64,000 nt of DNA from Paraescarpia echinospica (GCA_020002185.1 CM034532.1:44573006-44637005); one strand, 5' to 3'. Positions 47,018 to 58,790 are shown, counted from the first letter of the stretch. Notes: generated by a model from the sequence alone, not told the origin. Program-made: numbers and translations.

Positions 47018-47034
47018 TGGCGACGAGGATGGGA
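47018..47034 (+). other. Gypsy primer-binding site
   Basis: TGGCGACGAGGATGGGA follows the presumed LTR end. It begins with TGG, as expected for pairing with the CCA end of a tRNA, and is a form common in invertebrate Gypsy elements. Confidence 0.6.
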
Positions 47035-47148
47035 TGCTGACTAACTGTGAATCCTACAAGACTATTGTGAGTGTGTCTGGGGGTGAATTGTTGAAAACAA
47101 AGTGGCTTTGAAGCGGCTTGTTTCCCTGCTTCGACAGATAAGTCGAAA

Positions 47149-47925
47149 ATGGGCGAAGAGGGCAGAACGCCGTTCAGTTTCGGCAAGGTAATGAAGTGTA
47201 TCCATGGTACCGCTGGGAACAGTTGGACTTTTACTTCCTTGCTAATGGAGTAACGGACGATAAAAAAATGGAATCCTATTGTCGAATGTATCTACGGAGA
47301 CATATCAGCTGCTCAAAATCTTGTTGGTACCAGCCACACCGAAAGACGCCGACGAAACGTATTCGGTGATAATGGACTGGTTGCAAAAACACACTAAGCC
47401 ACATAAATCAGCATTGGTTGCTCGATCCGAACTTCACAATCGATCAAGACAGGTTGGTGAATCTGTTAGCGATTACGTCGCAACGCTCAAACATTTGGCG
47501 AGCGAATCTAAATTCAGTGACGTAATGCGAGCCAAACGTCTCCGAGACCGTTTGATATATGTCATTAGAGATGACAAGATGTTCAGAGATCTTCTGAAAG
47601 AAAAACTCGATGACTTAACATTCGAGATTGCCGTGAGACGATGTCTTGCGCTAGAGAAAGCTGATCGAGATGTTCAGGCCTTTCAAGGAGAGACTGGTAT
47701 GGAAAGCAGGGTGCACAAATTGGACAGCTGTAGTAGACAGCATAGACAACATAACGGTAAAACAATGCCAAGAAATACCAACCTGCGAAAGTCTAAACGT
47801 TCAGACACCGCATCAAAGTGCTACAGATGCAACTGACAACACAATCCTAAAGGATGTCCATTTATCAAGGAGAAATGTTACCTATGTGGTAAGGTCGGTC
47901 ATATTCGAAAGGCATTCCGACAGAA
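47149..47925 (+). pseudogene. Gypsy gag with zinc knuckles
   Basis: From the ATG at 47149 the sequence encodes gag-like text in shifting frames. The main frame 47279-47836 includes the capsid-type region with SALVARSELHNRSRQ, ESVSDYVATLKHLA and RDRLIYVIRDDKM, and then a CYRCN knuckle. After a stop a second knuckle (CYLCGKVGHI) lies at 47878-47910. This matches Gypsy gag organisation (capsid, then two CCHC knuckles). At least two frameshifts or stops inactivate it. Confidence 0.75.
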
Positions 47926-48059
47926 GGCTAACAAACAGCCACCGGCAACGTCGTTGAATGACATGTAAAGCAGCGAAGAAGCCGAGCGGCATGAATGGAC
48001 AGGACTGCATGTACAAAGTGTCCAAGGGAAATGACCAGAAGCCAATCTCGGAGACGATG

Positions 48060-48524
48060 GAAATTGAAAACAGAGACATTTTGATGGAGCTAGATACGGG
48101 CTTCGCTGTCTCTTACCTTCAGATGGAGGTCGAAGAAGAATCCAAGCCTTACCTGACTGTTATCGCGCATCGCCGATTGTACCAGTATCAGCGGTTACCG
48201 CATGTAGTCGCATCGGCACCAGCGGTATGGCAAAGAGCCATGGACCAAGTCCTGCAAGGTATCCCAGGTGTCCAGTGCTATCTTGATGACATCATTGTCA
48301 CAAGCAGAACTCAAGAGGAGCATCTGAAAACCCTTGATAAAGTACTGGGACGACTGGAGGAATATTGACTTAAGGCGAACAAAGAGTAGTGCAAATTTCT
48401 GCAGAACTCAGTTGAGTACTTGAGCCATATCATCACTGCCGAGGGACTGCACCAGTCATCAAAGAAAGCCAAGGCTACGGCTGATTTACCAACTCCTCAG
48501 AACGTTAGACAGTTGCTTAAGGAT
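48060..48524 (+). pseudogene. Gypsy pol with protease-RT deletion junction
   Basis: The frame begins with the protease active-site text MELDTGFAVS and at once continues with RT sequence LQMEVEEESKPYLT, then LYQYQRLP, APAVWQRAMDQVL and the catalytic box CYLDDIIV. The rest of the protease and the RT fingers are deleted. A TGA follows at 48366, after which the RT thumb (FLQNSVEYLSHII and so on) continues. It is inactive. Confidence 0.75.
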
Positions 48525-48600
48525 TTTCAGATTGACCAATCCTTTTGTCTTGATGCGCCTCTTAGCTTGGTTTCCAAGGATTTAGGCGCAATAGAAGTAA
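48525..48600 (-). mobile_element. LINE family A, 3' tail only
   Basis: The text GATGCGCCTCTTAGC... and CCAAGGATTTAGGCGCAATAGAAG is the inverse of the 3' end seen at 1550-1600 and 29425-29470. Only the terminal 75 bp are present, an extreme 5' truncation, at the broken end of Gypsy element 2. Confidence 0.6.
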
Positions 48601-48609
48601 GCCTGTGTT

Positions 48610-49290
48610 CTACTGTTTAGTCTTCGATCAATTGCAATTAATGACAGGTGATGGAGGTTTATATGATGGGGTTGATCTTCCTGTTGGGGAGGAGGTAAGC
48701 TAATGTGTTGACCTGGACTTTTATAATTATCATTTAATGGGGTGGGAAGGTGCCCTGTAAAGAATAGAAAATTGGTCTGCCTGCACATATGTGAAGCCTT
48801 GCCCTTGATTAGCATTCCATAGCTAAAATAAACAACAAAAGAGGATAGTTAACCTGTTTATTAATGGACATGTTTTCTGAGGGTATCCTTTTCTGAACCC
48901 ATATTTTCATCAGCCTACAGAGGAAGTATTCCTATGTTGTTTGGCTTATAGCCACTGTCTATGTACTGTGTATGCACTGTTTGGTTGTTACCTGGTCTAC
49001 ATAGTTACCAACATTTGGAATAATTTATTCAAGTGAAAATATGCTTGATGAATTTGTAATAAATATGTTATTGGTTACAAAAACTGTAATTATAAATGTT
49101 ACGTCTTCATGATATTATGGATATAGTTATAGGGCACATACATACCCACTGGTAACCTATAATATACAAAAGACCCTTACGGCTACACTAAACCCCTAGG
49201 ACATAACCCTTCAGACCATAACTCATCACACTAATTGTTTAACTGTTCTGCATTTTTGTGTTAATGTTTATTTTAGTGTATTGTTATTGT
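48610..49290. other. No gene recognised
   Basis: No motif-bearing frame or clear repeat. Composition is AT-rich. Confidence 0.45.
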
Positions 49291-49292
49291 AT

Positions 49293-49515
49293 AGTAGCTA
49301 TATATTGTTATTTGTTAGACTAAGAGTAATACAAATCATTGTCCCACATAAATGACATAATCTAGATTTGTAATTATATATATATATATACATATGTATA
49401 TATATATATATATATATAGTAGCTATATATCGTCATTTGTTAGACTAAGAGTAATACAAATCATTGTCCCAATGATAAATGACATAATCTAGATTTGTAA
49501 TTATATATATATATA
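49293..49515. repeat. Tandem duplication of ~95 bp with TA-repeat spacer
   Basis: The unit starting AGTAGCTATATAT and ending TAGATTTGTAATTATATAT occurs at 49293-49390 and again at 49418-49515 with few differences. TA microsatellites lie between and after the units, and a short palindrome (TTTGTAATTATA...TATAATTACAAA) follows at 49494-49530. Confidence 0.8.
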
Positions 49516-49830
49516 TAATTACAAATATATATATATATTATTATGATCATCTCGGACACCTGTCCTATATAAAAACAAGTGTGGGTTTTGTCCCGAGGGG
49601 TGATATCGTGAGTGGCTATAACGTCCTATAAGGGTTTTTAACTTTGACAAGTCTGTTTACAATTACTTCGTCCGATGACCTACTTAGCTACAACGTCTAG
49701 CTAACTCTCTATACAGCTTTCACACCGCAGTTTATAATATAACGTCATACCCGCGTGCACTAAATAATATCAGTGTTGTTGTCGAGGGTTTTCACACCAT
49801 ATGTGTCAGTATAATGAAATTACAGCTTAC

Positions 49831-50009
49831 CAGACGGTATTGCCTGTGCGAACATTGTCCAACTCCGAGTCATCTTGTTCGCTACTGTCGGTGTCACTGA
49901 TACGCTCTGAATGAGCGGAATCCGATGAATCTTCCGCTGTAATAGTTCCCGCTAATGGCTCAACATCGAATGATTTTATTTGAAATTCTCGAAAACTAAC
50001 ATTAGGCAT
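49831..50009 (-). CDS. Isolated first exon with acidic N-terminus (RxGNTxW type)
   Basis: On the minus strand an ATG at 50009 opens 59 codons plus two bases ending at a strong splice donor (TG|GTAAGC). The peptide has SFDVEPLAG, an Asp/Glu/Ser-rich stretch and the end RTGNTV followed by a split W codon. From memory this pattern precedes a Cys-rich WCxCGxC domain (P2X7 'ballast'-like) in many transposon-linked invertebrate proteins. No second exon was found within the next several hundred bases on the minus strand, so it may be a relic or have a long intron. The GTGACGTC-containing region upstream could be its promoter. Confidence 0.4.
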
Positions 50010-50109
50010 GATGCTCGGAGAGAATGTGCTAACAACAATGGCGATGCACAGGCTACAGCATAAACGTCAACACAGACGACTGTCAACTGTGACGTCGCAA
50101 TACTACGTG

Positions 50110-50460
50110 ATCGCTTGGCTTATTAAATCTGACAACTTCGCGGGATTATTTTTATTTCCTTTAATTATAATTGCAAATAGTTAATACTTTTAATTTTGGA
50201 TGAATAGACCCAACCAATTGCGCTTATTTTGTTTCCTTTTAAAGAAAAAAAATAATATTGATTTCTATCAATATTTCCATCATCATTCATTACTTTTAAA
50301 ATGTCATTTGTATTCTTTCTAGCATATATGTCTCCTTCTTGCAATATGGCCTACATGTTTTTCCTTACATATTATATTTCTCCCGATTAACCGCTTTGAA
50401 GCGGTAATTTAGCACTGCTCCGACACCTTAAATTCATATCAGCAATAATTGTTACTCCTC
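50110..50460. other. No gene recognised
   Basis: Pieces near 50250-50400 (TCTAGCATATATGTCTCCTTCTTGCAATATGGCC) resemble the antisense of the CR1 ORF2 C-terminal region, a very old CR1 remnant. Nothing else is supported. Confidence 0.4.
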
Positions 50461-50465
50461 TGTCC

Positions 50466-50910
50466 ATTTTATTAGTCAGTGACGTACCGAGGGGGGTGGT
50501 TGCCCGGAGATCCCCCAAAACTACTCACTGTTGTATGATCCAAACGGTAACGTACCAGGGGCGTACCCGGTGTTTTTTGGTTGGCCGGAAACCTCTCCAA
50601 ATTTCTGCACTGTTGTATATGACCAAAAGTATGGCAATGTACGTGAGTACACGGAAGGACGACGGTAATACCCACAGGCGCGGAAACAGGGTTAATGTTA
50701 TAAGTTGGTTTTCAACAGCACTGCCCCCCTCCCCCGTGTTCGGATGTCATGAGTTCAAAACCGAGGCAGCGGAGAAGCTGAAGCTTCAGCGGAGCGGCAG
50801 CAAACATTTCTCAGTGGTGCCGAACCTCCGGCCGGTAGCCCCCCAACATGAATTTCGGTAGTACCCGTTTGGAAACCCTCCAATATGTCCATCCTGGGTA
50901 TGCCCCTGAT
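50466..50910. repeat. G-run dispersed repeat in two tandem units plus fragments
   Basis: Two degenerate units of about 80-90 bp start GACGTACCGAGGGGGG (50480) and GGGGCGTACCCGG (50559). Both contain TTGGCCGGA or GTTGCCCGGA, then CACTGTTGTAT. Related G/C-rich pieces occur near 50820-50910, 22360-22450 and 54060-54170. They look like ends of a dispersed non-autonomous element. Confidence 0.5.
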
Positions 50911-51325
50911 AGTATTTATAATCTTCATTCCAATGTCCTGTGTGGAGTTTGGTTTGATATATATAACAGCAGTTATAGATCACCAGACTTGTTGACTGCG
51001 TCGAGCCTGTTTTTTCGTTAAGGTATGTTGGACTTCACTCCCATGCCATGGTCTGCATAACAATGCCAACCAATCAAACCACACGAGGACTCTTATCGTA
51101 GTTTACATTTAAGTATTTATTATATTTATCATCTTAAGAAAAATCGTAATGTTTTCATTGGTATTTCTGTGCTCTCTTAATTTCATGATAGCGTCTAAAT
51201 ATGATCTGCTGCTGAATGACTCGCACGACTTATTTGTGCACTGCACATGCGCAGTTACGTCAGCTAACACGGGAGGGCGAATGCAACACCGACAGCTGTC
51301 AGTGTATTTTGTAAGGCAGACCTAG

Positions 51326-51500
51326 AGGGAGTCTCAAAATGTTTCCAACGAAACAAAATTGAATGAGCCACCATGTCAGATCGATGACTTCGACTTCATT
51401 CGATTTACCTTCGCAGATATACACGGAATATCTCGGGGTAAATCGATCCCCAGAAGACACGTGAGCAGGTTTATGGAAGAGGGCGTTGAGTTGTACGCTG
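51326..51500 (+). CDS. Lengsin / glutamine-synthetase-like exon
   Basis: The exon runs from an acceptor-like CTAG at 51325 to a donor at 51501 (GCTG|GTAGGT). It encodes DFDFIRFTFADIHGISRGK, then IPRRHVSRFMEEGVELYAG. This is the N-terminal beta-grasp domain of the glutamine synthetase fold as seen in lengsin (LGSN) and related animal proteins, with the D-x-H-G-x-S/R-x-K signature. The frame has a stop just upstream, no in-frame AUG and an acceptor-like site, so it is probably an internal or second exon. No following exon lies in the next few kb; what follows is a LINE fragment. It may be a real host gene with large introns or a fragment of a duplicate. Confidence 0.6.
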
Positions 51501-51849
51501 GTAGGTTAACGGGCAGGCGTATATTATGCAGGTTAATTATTGATGCAAATGTGTGCGTGTAATGTGTGCGCTAGGGGCGGTACCATAAAATTCAAAAATG
51601 TTGTGTTCTGTAAACATTATAGTTTTGTTATTCTCGCGGTTCCGCTCGTCGGGTTCGAGAGAATAATAACTCGACACGTGTAAGGTGTAATCACCTGCGC
51701 CATGTGGTAGCTAAGGTGCGAAGGATACCCTTTTACCAAGTATCTGTCCCAGTGTAGTAATTCTAATGCAACTATAGCATTCAACAATAGTACATATTAC
51801 ATGATATATATAGCCTTCATGTAGCTGGGTAGTTTTATACTAGTTTATA

Positions 51850-51895
51850 TAGATAGACAGACAAACAGACAGACATACAGATATATATATATTTT
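51850..51895. repeat. GACA/TA microsatellite
   Basis: AGATAGACAGACAAACAGACAGACATACAG followed by a TA run. Confidence 0.8.
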
Positions 51896-51939
51896 TGATC
51901 ATAAATTTACATAAATAGAAATATTCAAATATAAATGTA

Positions 51940-53470
51940 AGGTCAAGGAGACGCCCATTAAGACAACATGTCACTAACATGGGAGCCCCCTTTTAATAAT
52001 AACAAATCAAATTAGTAAATAGTAATAGTGAATAGAAATATAATCACAATTCATTCATTAAACACAATACATTTTATCAATGATAATCCTTAGAGTATTT
52101 TTAACTGTTTCTTTTATGTTGTGTCGTATATGTTTTTTGGCATATTCATAATTTAATATGGGAATAAAAAGGTAATTTATTCCTCGTATGTAGTGTTGAT
52201 GGATTTCAAAATTGCGTAAATAAGGGATGTGGCAGAAATATTCAGGTAGATCATGATTGACTAATGTACAGTAATATGTCGGTTGTTGCATTTTGTAAAT
52301 ATCACCCAGTTGTAAAAAAAAAATTAATCGGATCTGTATGTGCATTATATTTACTCATAGAAATTATTTTCATTGACTGTTTTGTAAATTAAAACTCGAT
52401 GTGCTTGATGACCCCATAACAGAATACCATAATTACTAGGAGGAAGAATGAGGGATGTGTACGCAGTCGATAACATGTTTTGTGGTAAAAAGTTTATTCA
52501 AAATTCCATTTGTTTTATTTATTTTATTAGTTATTTTATTTGTATGACTCAGTTTAGATGACTATTTAATATTATTCCCAGAAAATTTAAATCACGTACA
52601 CAATCAATGCTTTCCCCATTTATTTTCAACAAGGGGATATCAATTTTCTTTTGAGGCATATCAAACATCATGAATTTCGTTTTCGTGACATTTAATGAGA
52701 ACTTGTTAGTTTTTAGCCAGTTACTGATCTTAGAAAGTTCGATGTTTACATTGTTACTTTGGATTTGGATATGTGGACCGTCAAAACTATTTAATATGCT
52801 AGTAGGGTTCGTGTTATGGTTTGTGAATCTCACAGTGATATTTGGTTTTCTTTTGCTCCCAGTTGGGCTCTGTCTTGGGGTTAATGGATGGCAGGCTGAT
52901 GTATCAGTCCTTGTAATATTCAGCTCAAGTTTGGTTGCGAGGAACTGGACAACTTTCTCTTCCAGAGTATCCTGTTGCTGTTGTTCTGCGTCGCCGCCTG
53001 ATGGCGTAGCGGCTGAACTGTAGCTTTTGTTTTGTTTTGTTCATGTAGTTCCAGACCAGATATCACAATGTTTTCAAATCTGGAATATTGCTCGATATTG
53101 TCTATGCGTGTCTCTCATGGTTTTATTTGCTTATCTTTTCAGCGTTTTCTTTTTCTAGTTTTTTCACAGCGTTCAACAACTGTGCAATCTCCTGCCGAAT
53201 AGGCAATAGTTCATCGAGTTTTGCACTAATGAAGGACATTGCCTCCTTCAGTTCTGCCATATCGTCTGGGGTGGGCGCAGCACGCGTCCCCTTTGACATT
53301 GTTAGTAAGTGGCGGCTCACGATGTGGTTGCTGATGTGTTGCGCGCCTTGGGGGTTGGTGGTGGTTCACTGCGTGATGATGCCGCTTACAAAGTGTGTTG
53401 TGCGCCGTGGGAGTCAACAACGGAGGTCATGCGTGACCGACGCAGTTTATGCGTGGCCGACGTAAAACTA
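51940..53470 (-). mobile_element. LINE family B (copy 2), internally deleted
   Basis: On the minus strand an ORF1-like N-terminus (53320-53123) has a coiled-coil-type stretch, AELKEAMSFISAKLDELL and LNAVKKLEKEN, followed in broken frames by YSRFENIVISGLE, typical of LINE ORF1 proteins. After a short gap the RT C-terminal region appears (52833-52549: IELSKISNWLKTNKFSLN and NFLGIILNSHLN). The end region follows (52345-52058: YEYAKKHIRHN), then the family-B 3' UTR motif (GAGACGCCCATTAAG, GGGAGCCCCC). Endonuclease and RT core are deleted. Confidence 0.7.
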
Positions 53471-53479
53471 ATTTACAGG

Positions 53480-55266
53480 CAAGGCAAGCGATAATATATC
53501 AAGCAGAGACAAGCAAAAGTCTTTTTAAACGGTTCTCGTTACTTACAAAGCCCAGCAGAATGTGAAACCCTGTTGTCAGTGTTGATGCTACAGTTACGTG
53601 ACGAGCCGTTTATGCTGACATTCTGTTTAACACGTCTTAGCTGGTAGGAGAATTAGTATTTTAACTCTAGATTGTTTAGTTTTGGCTTAGTTTGCACAAT
53701 ACGTTAACTTACTCTATTATCGCCCATTTGAGAGTTACGAATTGGTTGTGTAGCTGTTAGACAACTAGTGTAGTGTAGTCAACGATTGTTTGACTGCTTT
53801 TGTAACGTTGTTAAATTATGCATAATAAGTTCTGAATAATTACCTATGACTGATTAAGTGTTTTTTGTATATGTTTACTTACTAGAGCTTGATTATTTGG
53901 CCACAATTACTAATTTGTTGTCATGGTTTTGGTACTTGGCTTGTGCCTTGTTGTTAACATAACAACGTTAACGGCCTAAAGTCCAAATCCAAATTTATAT
54001 TTCGTATTGTTATTATTATCTATACAAATTGCAGCGTTGTCTGGGTTGACAGTGAGCATAGGCGCGGGAACGGGGAGGGGGCAAGGGGGCAGCTGCTCCC
54101 CGGAATTTCTCCGGGGGGGGCAGACATGGTTCTGGAGGGCAGATATACGGTTTTCTGCCCCCCCCCCTCCCCCTCCCAGTAATATGGCTTTTCTGAGACG
54201 CTGTAGCTCCTGCAGTTGGTAAACATTCTAATATATATATTATTTTATTAATATTCTTTAACCAACATATTGTGTAAACTAGTTTAAACTTGTTCTGACT
54301 GTTCTGTTAACACACACTATGCATTTAATTTGGATAATATAATTATTGCTTTTTCCTTATTATTTAGTGATATATTGGCTTAAACAATGTATAATTAAAC
54401 ATTTTTGTGTTCATTATTACCCATGGCAAAACGTTTGTATTTATGTATTGTAGTTATATGTTTTTGGTCTATTAATTTCTATTGAATATTATAATAATCT
54501 GACATAATTATGTCATCATTCTTCTTATTGGGTGTTTCTGCTTGTCCTGCAATGTTGCCGTAAGGGATAACGATTTTGTGTTATGCAAATCGTTGACGTT
54601 TAATCATTTTAATGTGCTTTTTCCTAATCACACGAGACTACATCATTCTATTTCAATTTTGCATAGCTTGCCATGTCTTTAAGTTTGTTATAATAGACAA
54701 TTACTGCCAATAATATTCTACATAAACACAAAAAAACATCCAGCAAAGCCAGTAAATAATGCATTGGGAATTTGTAGAGCAGTAAAACATTAGAAAGGTT
54801 TTTAACGTCTACGTTTTTATGTTATTATAACCGAAGCCGGATGTAGCTTTATGCGCTCGCCATGACAAGTTCCGGTATGACACGTAATGTGCCACAGGAA
54901 GTACAGTTATGTCGTGACAGTGAATAAAACCGCATACGCGTGCAGACATGTTGTAACTAACATCCCGATACTTTTATGGCCTTTCAAGATGGTCGACGAG
55001 GTGTAGACAAGGATGTGTTGTTCCCGAGATTTCTATTGCACATTGTGTTTAGGAAACAAATGTACGACCTATTGCCTCGTAAGCAGAACTATGCTCTCTA
55101 AAGTGAGTGAACTCGGTGTGAAAATTGAACATCTTCAACGGATAGTTTTGCAAACGCATTGATTCTCGCTACGCATCGCTGACTTCGCTGACTCGACGCA
55201 CTCCTGTGACTGACAGCCCTTGCATGATTACGCAATACTCTGTCTTACGTAAAAATCGTAACATAC
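53480..55266. other. No gene recognised
   Basis: There is a G/C homopolymer-rich segment at 54060-54175 (runs of G, then of C, able to fold on each other) belonging to the G-run repeat type, with otherwise AT-rich sequence. No motif-bearing frame. Confidence 0.45.
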
Positions 55267-55925
55267 ATGCCTGGGCCTAGAAAGTCAAGCTCAGTGGCCA
55301 CTGACGATGACCAGCAAACTATCTAACCAAATTAGAGAACTTCACGTTACATTAAAGAAACTGCAAACTCTACTAGAGGAAAAGGACAAGAAGATTCAAA
55401 GCCTGGAGGATAAACTTGCCAATATGGAAGTGAAAAGAGATGCAAACGAACAGTACAGTCGTAGTGCTAATCTACGAGTAAGTGGTTTAGTGGAAAATTA
55501 TCAAGGGGAAGACCGAGAGGAAAAGGTGATGACACTCTTCAATGAATACATGAACATTTCTCCTCCCATTGATGTCTGCGACATAGAAAGAGTTCACAGA
55601 ATTGGGCGAACTCTAGACAACAAAGCCAGACCGCGACTAGTCATCGTACGTTTCTGCAGCGAGAGAACGCGCGACGCAGTCTTCAAACAACGAACTGCGC
55701 TGAAATCGCTGAACGACGGAAAATCAAACCAAATGTCAAAGATCTACATTAATGAGGACTTAACATCTCTGCGCTCAAAAATGGCCTATCAAACGAGACA
55801 ACTGAAAAAAGACAACAAGATAAATTACTGTTGAACATTCTATGGAAAGGTACTGATTAAGGACAAAAACAATGTTGTCCACAAAATGAGTGCCATGATT
55901 GATGTCCATAAATACGAGTAATGTG
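55267..55925 (+). pseudogene. LINE ORF1-like protein (coiled coil plus RRM-like)
   Basis: An ATG at 55267 opens MPGPRKSSSVATDDDQQ, which stops after 18 codons. The neighbouring frame 55307-55834 continues with a leucine-rich coiled coil (IRELHVTLKKLQTLLEEKDK), then EQYSRSANLRVSGL, an RRM-like region with ERVHRIGR, and a C-terminal domain (RPRLVIVRFCSERTRDAVF). This is the layout of LINE ORF1p RNA-binding proteins. A frameshift near 55318 and a TGA at 55832 break it, with the last residues recognisable to 55920. It is not followed by an ORF2, so it is an isolated fragment of a third LINE family. Confidence 0.65.
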
Positions 55926-55929
55926 TATC

Positions 55930-56650
55930 ATTAACTCCGTGGCCACTCATCCGACTTGGACATTTAAATTAGTAAGTTATTTTTACACTGAGTTGTAAAA
56001 GTACATTATTTTTACAGTGCCAATATGACTTTAGATCACATAAATTGTGTTAATATTTGTTATGCATTTTTATGTTATTATTTACGAGTACTATAAATAA
56101 ATGTATTTTATGGTATTGTCCAGTTTTTCTTTTTTACGAAATGGTTAAATTGTCTGACCAATATATTGTATGCAAGCACCAACACAAGTCACGAATAGTG
56201 ATGAAAAAAGGCCAAATGAATGACGTTTATTAAAGAAATTAAGTCAAGAGAGAAATGTGGGCTCTACATTCCAAGGCCAGGCCTGTGACTGCAGCCATAC
56301 TAGTCTCCCTTACCTCAGGTTGACAGAGCCCACATTTCGGCATATATACAACATTAGCAATATTGTTATACAGATATATAAAACAACAGCATTACTACTG
56401 TAATCACAGTAGACCTTATGCACTGTACCGTACTAACCAAGCACATTCATTCACACTAACTATAATCCCAACTACCTGCTGACGAGTTACACTATATGTT
56501 ATCAAGATTTAGCCTAAACCTATAAGTGGGGCCATTACGCCACCGGTCACCGAAACAACATGTGACCACCCCCACGACATTAAAAGCTGTGATGTGGAAA
56601 AGGCATGCAAAGTAACTTCAAGCAATTCTGATATAATGTAGCCGGGACGA
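55930..56650. other. No gene; inverted repeat at 56250-56337
   Basis: GAAATGTGGGCTCT near 56254 is repeated inverted as AGAGCCCACATTTCG near 56323, with a loop of about 55 bp. This could be a small MITE or hairpin. No gene is seen. Confidence 0.5.
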
Positions 56651-56679
56651 TAATGCAAGAGAGGCATGCATTAATGTGC

Positions 56680-56865
56680 TTAAAGACTGCTTAAGCCGGC
56701 TGGGGACACACTGTACGGGATGTCTACCGGGTTGGCCTTCGCCCATGGAGCCAGTTCGTGAAACTCTCCCACTTGTGAACTAGATAACTTATCAGCCAAA
56801 ATGTTAAACCGGCATGGAATATGACGTGCTGCAAAGTTTGTTATTATCGCTAAACATAACAAAAT
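56680..56865 (-). pseudogene. Possible DIRS-type RNase H fragment
   Basis: The minus frame reads FAARHIPCRFNILADKLSSSQ, close to the ARHIPGxxNxxADxLSR motif near the end of RNase H in DIRS-type and some other retroelements. Only about 60 codons are present and nothing else of such an element is nearby, so the call is tentative. Confidence 0.35.
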
Positions 56866-58010
56866 CTAAATACATGACATTTCAAAAGGCAAAGAAAAAT
56901 ATACAGACACTCACTTTGAATATAGACAATGTAAATATCGAACAAGTCAAGGAATTGAATTTGTTGGGTTTAATTATAGATACAAATCTAAACTAGAAAA
57001 AACATACTGAACAAATATCAAATGCTTTTTCAAAAAAATTGGCGTTTTAATCAAATTGAAACATGCGTTACCTCTTCATATTAAAATAATATTATATAAT
57101 TGTTTAAAAGTGCCACCCATAAATTATTGCATCATGGCATGGGGCTTTCAATCAATAGAATAATAACATTTCAAAAAAGCCCTGAGAAATATTACCTTAT
57201 GTAACTATATTTCCCACACAGAACCACTTCACAAAAAAACTCAACTTGTTAAAAGTAGATGACATCCTTAAATTACAACAATTAAAATTAAAAAAAAAAA
57301 ATTTGCACAATGTCTTATCAGTTTTTTTAATTTACAAAACTGGAAGATAATGTTTAACTATGAGGTACATAATCATAATACAAGAGTCAATATATAATAT
57401 ACACTTATAAAATTAAACATGAATTTGCAAAGAAGTGTCTTAGGCATAATTTGCCAATGCTTTACTAAATAACATTCCCGATATAATCAAACAAAAAGCT
57501 TAGTACACATAGCTCACAATGATTTGCCAACTATGTTAAAATTTATTTTTTACAAAATTATCAGGTAACATGCATAATACAAAATTGCTATATACGTATG
57601 CAAAAGTAAGAACCGACAACCACCTGTCAACTTCATATAGTACAAAACAGTGCCTAAACGACAAACACAATAATCATGGTAGTCTGCTCATATTACACAC
57701 ATGCTCATATTCATAGTTGTTTTTTCTTTTTTAATTGTTTACGTTGACTCAGGTGATGTATTAACTTGATTCAGGTGATGTATTAATCCAGTTAAATTTT
57801 TATTATAAAAGGTGGCTCCTCGATTGCGCCTATTACAGTCTTAGAGGAGTCTCCTGACCCTACTTTTTTGTTATTTACCATGGATTATACCATGTTTATC
57901 ATAAGGTTATATATTTTTATTATTTTTATTTAATTTTGGACATGGATGTATTGTATGTTTAATCAAATGCCTGAGTCAAATAAAAACAAATAATTCTTCT
58001 TCTTCTCCTT
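56815..58010 (+). mobile_element. LINE family B (copy 3), decayed
   Basis: Frames from 56814 read ITKSKYMTFQKAK and ELNLLGLIIDTNLN (RT thumb region), followed by broken C-terminal text (YKIKHEFAKKCLRHN-type near 57405-57450). The family-B 3' UTR (GGTGGCTCCTCGATTGCGCC, GGAGTCTCCTGACCC at 57813-57862) is present, with a CTT microsatellite tail near 57995. Many stops interrupt it. Confidence 0.7.
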
Positions 58011-58014
58011 CCAA

Positions 58015-58790
58015 AATACTAGAAAAGGTTGTAGCAATTCGTCTAGTCGTCTAAGGTCTCACATTAGCACAAATGTCTTAACTAATGTGTCACAATCAGC
58101 AAATAAAAATTTTCATTCACCAGAGACTGCCCCTTTAAAAGTTCATAATGACATTAACTTGAACATTAATAATGGTAAAGTGACTGGATTTACCTTACTA
58201 GATCTCTCTGCCGCTTTCTGGCGCAGCTTTAAGCTGGCTTTCGTCATACCTATATGTTAGATACCAAACCGTAAAGATTGGGAACAGCTTTTTAGCTGCA
58301 CTGCCAAATTTGTCTTGGTGTTCCCCAGGGTTCTGTTATTGGGCCTTTGTTTTTTACTCTTTACACCACGTCACTAAGCTCTGTTATACAAAGACACAAC
58401 TTGGATCATCATCTTTATGCTGATGATACTCAGATCTACATTTCCTTGGCTATCCGGATACAAATCGCTCCCTTGACTAACTTAGTGATTGTCTCCAAGA
58501 TATTTTCAACAGGATGACTGACATCAAATTGAAATTAAATGCAAATAAAACTGAATTGATCATTATTGGTACTCCAATGCAACGTTGAAAACTTGATGAT
58601 TCTTTTCCTACGCGTTTTTTTAATCAGCATATCACGCCAGCAACTTCAGTGCGGAATTTAGGAGTGATCTTTGATAGTAATTTCAATTTCCGACAACATA
58701 TCTCAAAAGTGTCGCTGCTGTTTTTATCATATTCGCGATCTTTGCCGTATTCGCCGGTATATATCATTTTCTATCAACAATCGAGAAAAT
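58015..58790 (+). mobile_element. LINE family A (copy 3), decayed
   Basis: The plus-strand text carries FTLLDLSAAF-like, [39 protein letters not shown] and NLGVIFDSNFNF-like motifs in shifting frames. They closely match the copy at 1535-2665. It is cut off at about 58790 by another LINE fragment. Confidence 0.75.

Larger units (their letters stand above)
46830..48524 (+). mobile_element. Ty3/Gypsy element 2, internally deleted
   Basis: A candidate LTR 3' end (…GACGTAACA) at about 47014 is followed three bases later by a primer-binding site beginning TGGCGACGAGGATGGGA (47018-47034). A broken gag (47149-47920), a protease start joined directly to RT (48080-48370), and RT thumb sequence up to about 48520 follow. 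The 3' part of pol and the second LTR are absent from the locus; a LINE-A tail abuts the broken end. Confidence 0.75.
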
